Shown: positions 8,596-16,916 of the stretch, in pieces
How positions within the stretch are numbered: the stretch's first letter is position 1
Layout: each line of letters opens with the position of its first letter
From: Xanthomonas euroxanthea
GTDB taxonomy: Bacteria; Pseudomonadota; Gammaproteobacteria; Xanthomonadales; Xanthomonadaceae
Assembly (NCBI RefSeq): GCF_900476395.1
Contig: NZ_UIHB01000005.1
Location: forward strand, 62,001-126,000
Length of the DNA: 64,000 bases
Direction: 5' to 3'
The notes under the pieces: generated by a model
Told to the model about the DNA's origin: nothing
The model's input: the letters and a program-made list of their open reading frames with translations, nothing else
Databases searched by the model: none
Position numbers and translations under genes: made by a program

Positions 8596-8646
8596 GCCCA
8601 CCGGTGGGCAAAAAGTTACAGCCGTGACCTCCGGCCCAGGTGGGCC
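8596..8646. promoter_or_regulatory. Pair of related palindromes upstream of the MHS transporter
   Basis: GCCCACCGGTGGGC (8596-8609) is a perfect 14-bp palindrome, and GGCCCAGGTGGGCC (8633-8646) has perfect 6-bp arms around GG. They share the GCCCA/TGGGC core, lie 37 bp apart start to start, and sit 67-117 bp upstream of the transporter start codon. Two related dyads suggest a dimeric regulator site. No regulator gene is adjacent. Confidence 0.4.
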
Positions 8647-8750
8647 ATGTCAGCCTCAGTTCTGGCAGTGACCGACAGCGCGCGGCGCGTTCTCTTCACC
8701 GAGGATTGATCGCGCCGAAAATGCGTCGGTTGCAGAGCGGCGGGTCTGCG

Positions 8751-8806
8751 ACTTGGCTGTAGAGCTCTTGTCTGCTCGCCACGGCAGGACACGCCGCAAG
8801 TCCGCT
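8751..8806. repeat. Truncated copy of the composite repeat
   Basis: Bases 8751-8806 resemble the left part of the composite repeat unit at 8899 (TTGGCTG..., then ...GCAGGACACGCCGCAAGT) and then break off. The next ~75 bp (8807-8880) are AT-richer than anything nearby and match no other part of the repeat. This looks like a decayed or interrupted copy. No coding sequence is supported here. Confidence 0.45.
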
Positions 8807-8904
8807 CTGGGTATATCGCTAACTCCCGAAATTCCGCTTATTTTAGGGTGGTCGTCAGACAATGCGGATAGATCACTGACAGAGCGGTTGGTCAGCTATT
8901 TGGC

Positions 8905-9776
8905 TGCAAGGCCCTTACCGGCCCACCATCGCGTGACACGCCGCAAGTACGTCCATGTAGGCTCTGGCGCGGCATCCATGCCGCTCAGGGTCCCGCGACG
9001 GTGGGCCGGCAAGGACCAGTCGAGGTGGTCGGTACGTCACGTAGAGCAGTGCTGGGTGCGCCTTGTTCGATCGTGAAGCATCGCCTCCACGTCTGATGCG
9101 CACCGCGCGACAGATAGCTCTTCAAACGAGCGCCGACCAACTGTCTGGTGCGGTGTCCTCGCCGGTTGCGGGACCGTGTGGCGGCATGGATGCCGCCACC
9201 GAGCCCCCAGGACGGGTTCACGGCGTGTCCCGCACGCGGTGGGCACCTCCTGGGGGCTCGACGCTGCGAGTGTGCTGCAGGGCCCTTGCCCGCCCACCCT
9301 CGTAGGACACGCCGCAAGTACGTCCGTGTAGGCTCTTACGCGGCATCCATGCCGCGTAAGGTCCCGCGACGGTGAGCGGACAAGGACCTGTCGAGATGGT
9401 CGGTGTGCATGATGAGAGCGGTGCTGGATGCGTCTCGTTCGATCATGAAGCATCGGATGCACGTCTGATGCACGCCGCATTACAGACAGCTTTCAGACGA
9501 GCGCCGACCAATTGTCTGGCGCGGTGCCCTCGCCGGTTGCGGGACCGTGTGGCGGCATGGATGTCGCCACCGAGCCTCCACGGATGGATTCACGGCGTAT
9601 CCCGCAAGCGGTGAGGGCATCGCGCCCTCAACGCTGCGGGTGTGCTGCAGGGCCCTTGCCCGCCCACCATCGCAGGACACGCCGCAAGTACGTCCGTGTA
9701 GGCTCTTACGCGGCATCCATGCCGCGTAAGGTCCCGCGACGGTGAGCGGGCAAGGACCTGTCGAGACACTCGGTGT
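8905..9776. repeat. Tandem array of a 370-bp composite intergenic repeat (2.4 copies)
   Basis: Units start at 8905, 9276 and 9646 (periods 371 and 370 bp; the last is partial). Each full unit contains two 66-bp modules in inverted orientation, for example 9168-9233 (forward) and 9302-9367 (reverse). Both carry GCGGGACC, then GGCATGGATGCC, then GGCGTGTCCCGC when read in the same sense. The reverse module is flanked by longer complementary arms (GGCCCTTGCCCGC-like), giving a hairpin of about 108 bp. A further copy is at 30.94-31.25 kb. Open frames here are repeat-derived and not credible genes. Together with 8530-8904 it fills a 1.37-kb gene-free region. Confidence 0.85.
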
Positions 9777-9900
9777 GTTTGGCTGCAAGCAAAGCATGGC
9801 CTGCGTTGTTCGGATCAGGTTGCGTCTGATCAAGCTTCCCTTGCAGGTGAAGAGGTTTCAGTCTCCCGCTTTCCTCAGCCGGGAAGTACCAGCAAGTTGC

Positions 9901-10209
9901 TCAGTCGCCGTGCGGCGCCTGTGCCATTGCACGCTGCGCATGCGCAGCGCGCCCGGCATCCGTCAGCACCGCGAATTGGCGCTCGCCGCGCGCTTCCACC
10001 TGGATCCAGCCCGGACCGGGGTGACCGTCCAGGCTGGCGCTGCCCAACCACGCCAGGGTGCGCAGCAGGACGCTCATGCGCACGCCCAGCTGCTTGCACA
10101 ACCGGGCCAGCGACACGCCCTCCGGCGTGTCGGCCAACGCAACAAGCAACTGCGCGGTGAGCTGTGGATCAGCGGACAAGCACCGCTCCGATGTCGCGCG
10201 GCGCCGCAT
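9901..10209 (-). CDS. Small winged-helix-like protein at the end of the formate dehydrogenase operon
   Basis: Up to 102 residues. The pattern LTAQLLVALADTPEGVSLARLCKQLGVRMSVLLRTLAWLG resembles a helix-turn-helix, followed by a two-strand wing (GWIQVEARGERQFAVLTDAGRAAHA), as in small MarR/ArsR-like proteins. The ATG at 10209 overlaps the dehydrogenase gene by 41 bp. A TTG at 10179 with GGAG upstream would cut the overlap to 11 bp and is a reasonable alternative. It is the last gene of the formate module. It may be a local regulator or a maturation factor; no named family recognised. Confidence 0.65.
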   Translation of the reverse strand: MRRRATSERCLSADPQLTAQLLVALADTPEGVSLARLCKQLGVRMSVLLRTLAWLGSASLDGHPGPGWIQVEARGERQFAVLTDAGRAAHAQRAMAQAPHGD

Positions 10210-12517
10210 CGGCGGTTTCTACGCGGTGCGGCAGCACGATGACCGGAATCGACTTGGAGGTGGGCGTACGCGCTTCGTCGGCGAAGCTGGACAGCGGCAC
10301 CAATGCGTTGGTTTCCGGGTAGTACGCTGCCAGGCAGCCGCGCGGGATGTTGTAGTCCACCAGCAGGAAGCGGCGTGCCTCACGATGCACACCGTCCTCG
10401 CACAGGCTCTCCAGATCCACCCAGTCGCCGGCCTTCATGTTCAATGCCGCGATGTCCGCGCCATTGATGAAAAGCACGCGGCGCTCGCCGAACACGCCGC
10501 GGTAGCGGTCGTCCAGCCCATAGATGGTGGTGTTGTATTGATCGTGCGAGCGCGTGGTGGCCAGCGTAAACACCATCTGCCCGGTGTGGCTGCGGCGTGC
10601 GCGGTGGATCGGGTTGTCGGTCGGCACCGCGTGTGGCTTGAACACCGCGCGCTTCTCGGGCGTCACCCACTGGCGATCACGCGCGGTGTTGGACAGACGG
10701 AAACCGCCCGGCACGCGCACGCGCTGGTTGAAGTCGGCAAAATCCGGGAAGACCTGTGCGATCAGATCGCGTACGCGGTCGTAGTCGCCCACCAGCCAGC
10801 GCCAGCGGATCGCGCTGCGCGCGCCCAGCGTTGCCTCGGCCAGGCGTGCCACGATCGCCGGCTCGGACAGCAGGTCCGGCGAGGCCGGCGGGTTGATGCC
10901 GGCCGACAGGTGCACCATGCTCATCGAATCCTCCACCGTCACGCCTTGCGGGCCGGCGTCCTGGATGTCGATTTCGGTACGGCCCAGGCATGGCAGGATC
11001 AGCGCATCGCGGCCATGCACCAGATGGCTGCGATTGAGCTTGGTGGTCACATGCACGGTGAGTTCGCAGTTGCGCAGCGCGCGGTGCGTGGCGTCGGTAT
11101 CCGGCGTGGCCGCGGCAAAGTTGCCGCCCATCGCGAAGAACACCTTGCCGCGCCCGTCCAGCATCGCTTCGATCGCACCAACGGTGTCGAACCCGTCTTC
11201 GCGCGGCGGCGCAAACCCGAACAGCGTCTGCAGCTTGTCCAGGAAGGCGGCCGGCGGTTTTTCGTAGATCATCATCGTGCGGTCGCCCTGCACGTTGCTG
11301 TGCCCGCGCACCGGGCACACGCCCGCGCCCGGCCGGCCCAGATGGCCGCGCAGCAACAGCAGGTTGGTGATCATGTGGATGGTGGCCACCGAGTGCTTGT
11401 GCTGGGTGATGCCCATGCCCCAGCAGGCAATCACGCGCTCGGCATTGAGATAGAGCTCGCCGGCCTTGCGCAGCGCGGCCTCGTCCAGCCCGGACTCTTC
11501 GATGATGGTGTCCCAGGATTCGCCATGCACCTCGGCGGCGAAGGCCTCGAAATTGGCGGTGTGGGCGTGGATGAATTCCAGATCCAGCAAACGCGGCGTG
11601 CCATCGCGCTGGGCCTGCGCGTCGCGCTCGAGCACATGCTTGATGATGCCCTTGACCGCGGCCAGGTCGCCGCCGATCTTGAGCTGGAAATAATCCGAGG
11701 CGATGCGGGTGGAGCCGTTGTGCAGCATCTCCAGCTTGTCCTGCGGGTCGGCGAACTTTTCCAGCCCGCGCTCGCGCAACGGATTGAATGCTGCGATCGC
11801 CGCGCCGCGCTTGGAGGCCTGGCGCAACTCGCCGAGCATGCGCGGGTGATTGGTGCCCGGGTTCTGGCCGAAGATGAAGATCGCATCGGCCAGTTCAAAG
11901 TCGTGCAGCGACACCGTGCCCTTGCCCACGCCGATCTGCGAACGCAGCGCAGTACCGGACGGCTCGTGGCACATGTTCGAGCAGTCCGGGAAGTTGTTGG
12001 TGCCGAACTCGCGCACGAACAACTGATACAGGAAGGCCGCTTCGTTGCTGGTGCGCCCGGAGGTGTAGAAGATCGCCTCGTCCGGCGATGCCAGCCCGTT
12101 GAGGTGCCCGGCAATCTGCGCAAACGCCGCGTCCCAGCTTACCGGCACGTAGTGATCGGTGGCGGCGTCGTAACGCATCGGCTGGGTCAGCCGGCCCTGC
12201 CCTTCCAGCCAGTAGTCGCTGTATTGCGACAACAGGCTGACGCTGTGCGAGGCAAACAGCTCCGGCCCGGCGCGGCGCGCGGTGGATTCGGCGGCAACGG
12301 CCTTGGCGCCGTTCTCGCAGAACTCGAAGGTGGAGGTGTGGTCGCGGTCGGGCCAGGCACAGCCGGGGCAGTCGAAACCGTCCGGCTGGTTGGCATGCAG
12401 CAGCGTCTTGGCGCCCTGCACCGCGATGTCCTGTTCCATCAGGTGCTTGGCCACCGAGCGCAGTGCGCCCCAGCCGCCAGCGGGATTGTCGTATTGCTGG
12501 ATGGTCTTCTTGCTCAT
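10169..12517 (-). CDS. FdhF/YdeP family molybdopterin oxidoreductase (formate dehydrogenase-like)
   Basis: 782-residue cytoplasmic molybdopterin-guanine-dinucleotide enzyme. Near the N-terminus GFDCPGCAWPD...FCENGAK supplies Cys residues resembling the [4Fe-4S] site. CSNMCHEPSG places Cys where E. coli FdhF has its Mo-ligating selenocysteine. FGQNPGTNHPRM and HLGRPGAGVCPVRGHSNVQGDRTM are cofactor-binding signatures of the YdeP branch, and the C-terminal Molydop_binding domain follows (about 650-780). The start at 12517 forms an ATGA overlap with fdhD. Formate oxidation fits the linked OFA transporter and FdhD. YdeP relatives have also been tied to acid resistance, and no NADH-linking subunits are present, so the electron acceptor is unknown. 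Confidence 0.9.
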   Translation of the reverse strand: MSKKTIQQYDNPAGGWGALRSVAKHLMEQDIAVQGAKTLLHANQPDGFDCPGCAWPDRDHTSTFEFCENGAKAVAAESTARRAGPELFASHSVSLLSQYSDYWLEGQGRLTQPMRYDAATDHYVPVSWDAAFAQIAGHLNGLASPDEAIFYTSGRTSNEAAFLYQLFVREFGTNNFPDCSNMCHEPSGTALRSQIGVGKGTVSLHDFELADAIFIFGQNPGTNHPRMLGELRQASKRGAAIAAFNPLRERGLEKFADPQDKLEMLHNGSTRIASDYFQLKIGGDLAAVKGIIKHVLERDAQAQRDGTPRLLDLEFIHAHTANFEAFAAEVHGESWDTIIEESGLDEAALRKAGELYLNAERVIACWGMGITQHKHSVATIHMITNLLLLRGHLGRPGAGVCPVRGHSNVQGDRTMMIYEKPPAAFLDKLQTLFGFAPPREDGFDTVGAIEAMLDGRGKVFFAMGGNFAAATPDTDATHRALRNCELTVHVTTKLNRSHLVHGRDALILPCLGRTEIDIQDAGPQGVTVEDSMSMVHLSAGINPPASPDLLSEPAIVARLAEATLGARSAIRWRWLVGDYDRVRDLIAQVFPDFADFNQRVRVPGGFRLSNTARDRQWVTPEKRAVFKPHAVPTDNPIHRARRSHTGQMVFTLATTRSHDQYNTTIYGLDDRYRGVFGERRVLFINGADIAALNMKAGDWVDLESLCEDGVHREARRFLLVDYNIPRGCLAAYYPETNALVPLSSFADEARTPTSKSIPVIVLPHRVETADAAPRDIGAVLVR

Positions 12518-13359
12518 GCGGGTTCTCCCACGGCGACGCCCAAGTCCAGGCGCTGCGGATGGCTGTAAACGACACAATCGTGATTGCGGGCAAACCCGAT
12601 CAGGGTCAGTCCCGCACTGTCGGCCAGGCTGATCGCCAGCGCGGTCGGTGCCGAAATCGCTGCGAGCAGCGGGATCCGGGCCTGCGCGGCTTTCATGGCC
12701 ATTTCGTAACTGGCGCGGCTGGTCACCACCGCAAACCCATGCGATGCATCCACGCGCGCGCGCGCCAGGGCACCGATCAACTTGTCGAGCGCGTTATGCC
12801 GGCCGACATCCTCGCGCACGTAACGCACCACACCCTGCGCATCGGCCCAGCCGGCGGCATGCACCGCGCCGGTCTGTGCGGCGATCGGCTGCTGCGCATG
12901 CAGCGCATCCAGTGCCCGCGCCAGGGTCTGCACATCGATCTGCAGCGCGGACTGCAGCACCGGTGGCACACGCAGCACCGCTTCGATCGATTCGTTGCCG
13001 CATACCCCGCAACCGCTGCGCCCGTCCAGGTTGCGCCGCCGCTGGTCCAGCGCGGCGGCACGCCCGGGCGGAATCTCGATCTGCAGCGAGGCGCCCTCCA
13101 GGAACGTCTCCACCGCCGTCACCCGCAAGTCCTGCGGGTGCTCGACGATGCCTTCGCTCAGCGAGAACCCGAGTGCGAAATCCTCCAGGTCCTCCGGCGT
13201 GGCCATCATCACCGCGAACGGCACGCCGTTGTAGTGGAAGGCGACCGGCATTTCGGCCGCCACCATGTCCTGCACCGTGGCGTTGCGGCCGCCGCGGTGG
13301 CGGACGACCGTGCGCACCACACTGCCGGCGCGCACGGAACGGGAAGACGAAGTGGTCAT
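12514..13359 (-). CDS. fdhD: FdhD, sulfurtransferase for formate dehydrogenase maturation
   Basis: 281-residue accessory protein that passes sulfur from a cysteine desulfurase to the molybdenum cofactor of formate dehydrogenase. The sulfur-relay motif is GRSGCGVCG with Cys117 and Cys120. Other family marks are ATPEDLEDFALGFSLSEGI, REDVGRHNALDKLIG and SRASYEMAMKAAQARIPLLAAISAPTALA. Length is normal. Its stop overlaps the start of the dehydrogenase gene by 4 bp, and it lies 6 bp downstream of the OFA transporter, so all three form one operon. Pairing of FdhD with the molybdoenzyme supports the latter being a sulfurated formate dehydrogenase-type enzyme. Confidence 0.96.
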   Translation of the reverse strand: MTTSSSRSVRAGSVVRTVVRHRGGRNATVQDMVAAEMPVAFHYNGVPFAVMMATPEDLEDFALGFSLSEGIVEHPQDLRVTAVETFLEGASLQIEIPPGRAAALDQRRRNLDGRSGCGVCGNESIEAVLRVPPVLQSALQIDVQTLARALDALHAQQPIAAQTGAVHAAGWADAQGVVRYVREDVGRHNALDKLIGALARARVDASHGFAVVTSRASYEMAMKAAQARIPLLAAISAPTALAISLADSAGLTLIGFARNHDCVVYSHPQRLDLGVAVGEPA

Positions 13360-13365
13360 CTCATC

Positions 13366-15045
13366 TCAATGAAACAGCACGAAGGCTTTCTGCAGCGTGA
13401 CCCAGATGCCCCAGCACATCGGCACGCCGACGGCCAGCCAGGCCAGCGCGACCAGCGCGGGATTGCCGCCATGCCCGATGCGCGCCATCTGCTCCGGCGG
13501 CAGGATCGCCTTGCCGCTGCGGTCCACCTTCTCGTGCGCCAGCTGCTTCTCGCGCGCCAGTTCGTCGGGCGTCATGAAGTGACGCGCGGCCACCGGACGC
13601 ACCAACAGGTTGCAGATCAGACCGAGCACCAACATGCCGGCCAGGATGTACATGGTGGTGTTGTAGACCTGTGACGGCGGGCTGCCGTGGGCCAGCTGGT
13701 ACTCCCGCATGTAGCCGACGACCACCGGGCCGAGAATGCCGGCGGTGGCCCAGGCGGTCAGCAGGCGGCCGTGGATGGCGCCCACCATCTGGGTGCCGAA
13801 CAGGTCGGCCAGATACGCCGGGATGGTGGCAAAACCGCCGCCGTACATCGACAGGATGATGCAGAAGATGCCCACGAACAGCGCGATGCCGCCCACGCTG
13901 CCGGCCGACGGCGCCGCCGCATACAGGCAGATGCCCAGCACGAAGAACAGCGTGTAGGTGTTCTTGCGGCCGAGCTTGTCGGACATGCTGGCCCAGAAGA
14001 AGCGGCCGCCGATGTTGAACAGGCTGAGCAGGCCGGTGAAGCCGGCCGCGATGGCCGCGATGCTGGCCAGCTGCGCCGTATCCAGGCTACCGAAGCCGGC
14101 ATCCACCCCGATCAGGCGGCCGCCGAACACTTCCTGCAGCATCGGCGAGGACATGCCGATCACGCCGATACCGGCCGACACGTTCAGGCACAGCACGCCC
14201 CACAGCAGCCAGAACTGCGGAATGCCCCAGACCTTGCTCACGTGGACGTGGTTGGCGGTGATCATGGCGTTGTTGCTGGCCACCGGCGCGGTCCAGCCAG
14301 CCGGGGTCCAGCCGCTCGGCGGCACGCGGTAACCGAACGCGCCGGCCATCATGAAGACGAAGTACAGCGCCGCCATCACCAGGAAGGTTTCCATCACGCC
14401 CACCGAGGTCGGCGTGGCGAAGTGGCGCATCAGCGCATCGGCCAGGGGGCTGCCGATCATCGCGCCGCCACCGAAGCCCATGATCGCCATGCCGGTCGCC
14501 ATGCCGCGGCGGTCCGGGAACCATTTGATCAAGGTCGACACCGGCGAGATGTAGCCCAGGCCCAGACCGATACCGCCGATCACGCCCGAGCCCAGCCACA
14601 GCATCCAGATCTGGTGGAAGTGGATGCCGGCCGCCGATATCACCAGCCCGCCGCACCAGCACAGCGCCGAGACCACACCGGCCTTGCGCGGGCCGGCACG
14701 TTCCAGCCAGCCGCCCCAGACCGCCGCCGAGCAGCCCAGCAGCACGAAGAACAACGTGTACATCCACTGCAGTTCGCTGATCTTCCAGTCACAGGTGGTG
14801 GCGACCATGCGCGCGAACAGGCCCATGTCGGCCGGGCACGCGATCGCTTCGGTGATGCCCAGCGCCTTGGACAGCGGCAGCCAGAACACGCTGAAGCCGT
14901 AGGCCATGCCGATACACAGATGGATCGCCAATGCGGCCGGCGGTACCAACCAACGATTGAACCCAGGACGCGCGACGATGCGCTCCTTGGACAGCAGGCC
15001 GGCGTCTGCGCCATTGGCGCTCGCCACGGTGGACCCTTGTGTCAT
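13366..15045 (-). CDS. Oxalate/formate antiporter (OFA) family MFS transporter
   Basis: 559-residue 12-helix carrier of the OFA branch. Helix 1 reads WLVPPAALAIHLCIGMAYGFSVFWLPLSKALG. The GLGLGYISPVSTLIKWFPDRRGMATGMAIMGFGGGAMIGSPLADALM block is the OFA signature. A long loop after helix 6 (about residues 235-280) and a charged cytoplasmic segment near the C-terminus (TPDELAREKQLAHEKVDRSGK) make it longer than OxlT. The ATG at 15045 has AGGGGAA 6-8 bp upstream and is preferred over longer open frames. As first gene of the fdhD operon it most likely moves formate or a related small carboxylate; no oxalate-degrading genes are nearby. Confidence 0.9.
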   Translation of the reverse strand: MTQGSTVASANGADAGLLSKERIVARPGFNRWLVPPAALAIHLCIGMAYGFSVFWLPLSKALGITEAIACPADMGLFARMVATTCDWKISELQWMYTLFFVLLGCSAAVWGGWLERAGPRKAGVVSALCWCGGLVISAAGIHFHQIWMLWLGSGVIGGIGLGLGYISPVSTLIKWFPDRRGMATGMAIMGFGGGAMIGSPLADALMRHFATPTSVGVMETFLVMAALYFVFMMAGAFGYRVPPSGWTPAGWTAPVASNNAMITANHVHVSKVWGIPQFWLLWGVLCLNVSAGIGVIGMSSPMLQEVFGGRLIGVDAGFGSLDTAQLASIAAIAAGFTGLLSLFNIGGRFFWASMSDKLGRKNTYTLFFVLGICLYAAAPSAGSVGGIALFVGIFCIILSMYGGGFATIPAYLADLFGTQMVGAIHGRLLTAWATAGILGPVVVGYMREYQLAHGSPPSQVYNTTMYILAGMLVLGLICNLLVRPVAARHFMTPDELAREKQLAHEKVDRSGKAILPPEQMARIGHGGNPALVALAWLAVGVPMCWGIWVTLQKAFVLFH

Positions 15046-15452
15046 TCCCGTTCCCCTAAAAAGTACGATGAAGTGTCCGGAGCGCCTGACACAACGCCTG
15101 CACATAGGCGGTGTCAGTGGCCGCGAAAACGATTGATGGCTGCGATCGATTGACGTGTTGCGATAAGGGCAGCGGCGACTACCAGGCCCAACTGGCACTC
15201 GTCTGGCGCATCATCGGCGATCGTTGAATCTTTGCAATGCTTCGGCGCGCCCCGCAGCCGCTCAAACACCCGTCCCGGCCCGCGCCACAAGGCGTTCCCA
15301 GAGCTTAGCGGCAGACGCTGCGACTAATTGACTAGTCCGTGCGGATCGGCGCATGCGGGTCCGGAAATCGTGGCCGCCGTCGCGCTCTGCGGGGGTGACG
15401 GCCGACGCGCGGTGGCCGTAGAGTCGGACGCTCCCCAGCGACGGAGCCCGCC
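15046..15452. promoter_or_regulatory. Divergent intergenic region, formate operon / aminotransferase
   Basis: 407 bp with no credible gene. It must hold the formate-operon promoter (minus) and the aminotransferase promoter (plus). A sigma-54-like TGGCACTCGTCTGGC at 15193-15207 keeps the GG and GC dinucleotides at the right spacing, but it is 245 bp from the nearest plus-strand gene and has a mismatch in the -12 element, so I give it little weight. Confidence 0.3.
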
Positions 15453-16805
15453 ATGCACGACCACCCTCCGCGCGACGACGCGCATGCGTTGCAGGCAGCG
15501 GCGCAGCTGGACGCGTTCTGGATGCCGTTCACCGCCAACCGCCAGTTCAAGGCGCGCCCGCGCCTGCTGGCTTCCGCTGCCGGCATGTACTACCGCGATG
15601 TCGATGGGCGCCAGATCCTGGACGGCACTGCCGGGCTGTGGTGCTGCAATGCCGGCCATGCACGCGAGCGCATCGTGGCGGCGATCCGCGCGCAGGCCGG
15701 CACGCTGGATTTCGCACCGACTTTCCAGATGGGCTCACCGCTGCCGTTCGTACTGGCACAGCGGCTGGCCGCGATCGCCCCGCCCGGCCTGGGCCATGTG
15801 TTCTTCACCAACTCCGGCTCGGAGGCGGTCGACAGCGCGATGAAGATCGTGCTCGCCTACCACCGCCTGCGCGGCGAGGGCCAGCGCACCCGCTTCATCG
15901 GCCGCGAGAAGGCCTACCACGGGGTCGGCTTCGGCGGCATGTCGATCGGCGGGCTGCCCAACAACCGTAAATGGTTCGGCCCCCTGCTGGCCGGCACCGA
16001 CCATCTGCGGCACACGCTGGATCTGCAACGCAATGCCTACACGCGCGGGCTGCCGGCGCACGGCGCCGAACTGGCCGACGATCTGGAACGCCTGATCACC
16101 CTGCATGACGCCTCCACCATTGCGGCGGTCTTCGTCGAACCGGTGTCCGGCTCGGCCGGGGTGATCCTGCCGCCGGAAGGCTATCTGCAGCGGCTGCGCG
16201 CCATCTGCGACCGCCACGGCATCGTGCTGGTGTTCGACGAGGTCATCACCGGCTTCGGCCGGGTCGGCGAGGCGTTTGCGGCGCAACGCTTCGGCGTCAC
16301 CCCGGACCTGATCACCGCCGCCAAAGGGCTGACCAGCGGCAGCGTGCCGATGGGCGCGGTGCTGGTGGCCGATGCGATCTTTGACGCCTTCATGCACGGC
16401 CCGCAGAACGCGATCGAGCTCTTCCACGGCTACACCTATTCCGGCCATCCGCTGGCCTGCGCCGCGGCGATCGCCACGCTGGACACCTACGCCGAGGAGA
16501 ACCTGTTCGACCGCGCGATCACGCTGGGCCGGCAATGGGAAGATGCGCTGCACGGCCTGCGCGGGCTGCCGCACGTCATCGACATCCGCAATATCGGCCT
16601 GATCGGCGCGGTCGAGCTGGCCCCGCGCGACGGCGCGCCGGGCGCACGCGGCTACGAAGTCTTCGAGCGCTGCTTCCATGACGGCGGCCTGCTGGTGCGC
16701 GTCACCGGCGATGTCATCGCGCTGTCACCGCCGCTGATCGTCACCCCCGAGCAGATCGGGCAGATGGTCGAAACGCTGGGGAAGATCTTGCGCAGCACTG
16801 CCTGA
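15453..16805 (+). CDS. Omega-amino acid--pyruvate aminotransferase-like class III aminotransferase
   Basis: 450-residue PLP enzyme that transfers an amino group from an omega-amino acid such as beta-alanine to pyruvate. Signatures are the substrate-end FWMPFTANRQFK, LDGTAGLWCCNAGHAR, the PLP phosphate motif TNSGSEAVDSAMK, the cofactor Asp in LVFDEVITGFGRVG, and the Schiff-base Lys in TAAKGLTSGSVPMGA. This combination is the beta-alanine:pyruvate transaminase pattern. The ATG at 15453 gives the usual length. It is divergent from the formate operon with no obvious functional link, and is about 110 bp upstream of the ParB-like gene. Confidence 0.9.
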   Translation: MHDHPPRDDAHALQAAAQLDAFWMPFTANRQFKARPRLLASAAGMYYRDVDGRQILDGTAGLWCCNAGHARERIVAAIRAQAGTLDFAPTFQMGSPLPFVLAQRLAAIAPPGLGHVFFTNSGSEAVDSAMKIVLAYHRLRGEGQRTRFIGREKAYHGVGFGGMSIGGLPNNRKWFGPLLAGTDHLRHTLDLQRNAYTRGLPAHGAELADDLERLITLHDASTIAAVFVEPVSGSAGVILPPEGYLQRLRAICDRHGIVLVFDEVITGFGRVGEAFAAQRFGVTPDLITAAKGLTSGSVPMGAVLVADAIFDAFMHGPQNAIELFHGYTYSGHPLACAAAIATLDTYAEENLFDRAITLGRQWEDALHGLRGLPHVIDIRNIGLIGAVELAPRDGAPGARGYEVFERCFHDGGLLVRVTGDVIALSPPLIVTPEQIGQMVETLGKILRSTA

Positions 16806-16916
16806 CGGCGACGGCACGGGCGCCCGCGTGTACCGTCCGCGCGTAGCCCGGTCAAGCGCGCAAAGCCGGAGCAGGCTCACTACAATGCCGGCCCCGCACT
16901 TCCCCGCAGTTGCCGC

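Noticed and set aside
9063..9833. Several 60-117-codon open frames in the repeat array
   Set aside because: The same peptides recur wherever the composite repeat occurs and on both strands, so they come from repeat structure; no ribosome sites or conserved domains.
8530..9900. Remnant of an insertion sequence with transposase
   Set aside because: No transposase-like frame or DDE motif is visible; only hairpin repeat modules are supported.
15193..15208. Sigma-54-like promoter TGGCAC-N5-TGGC
   Set aside because: The GG/GC spacing is right but the -12 box has a mismatch and the nearest plus-strand start is 245 bp away; likely chance.
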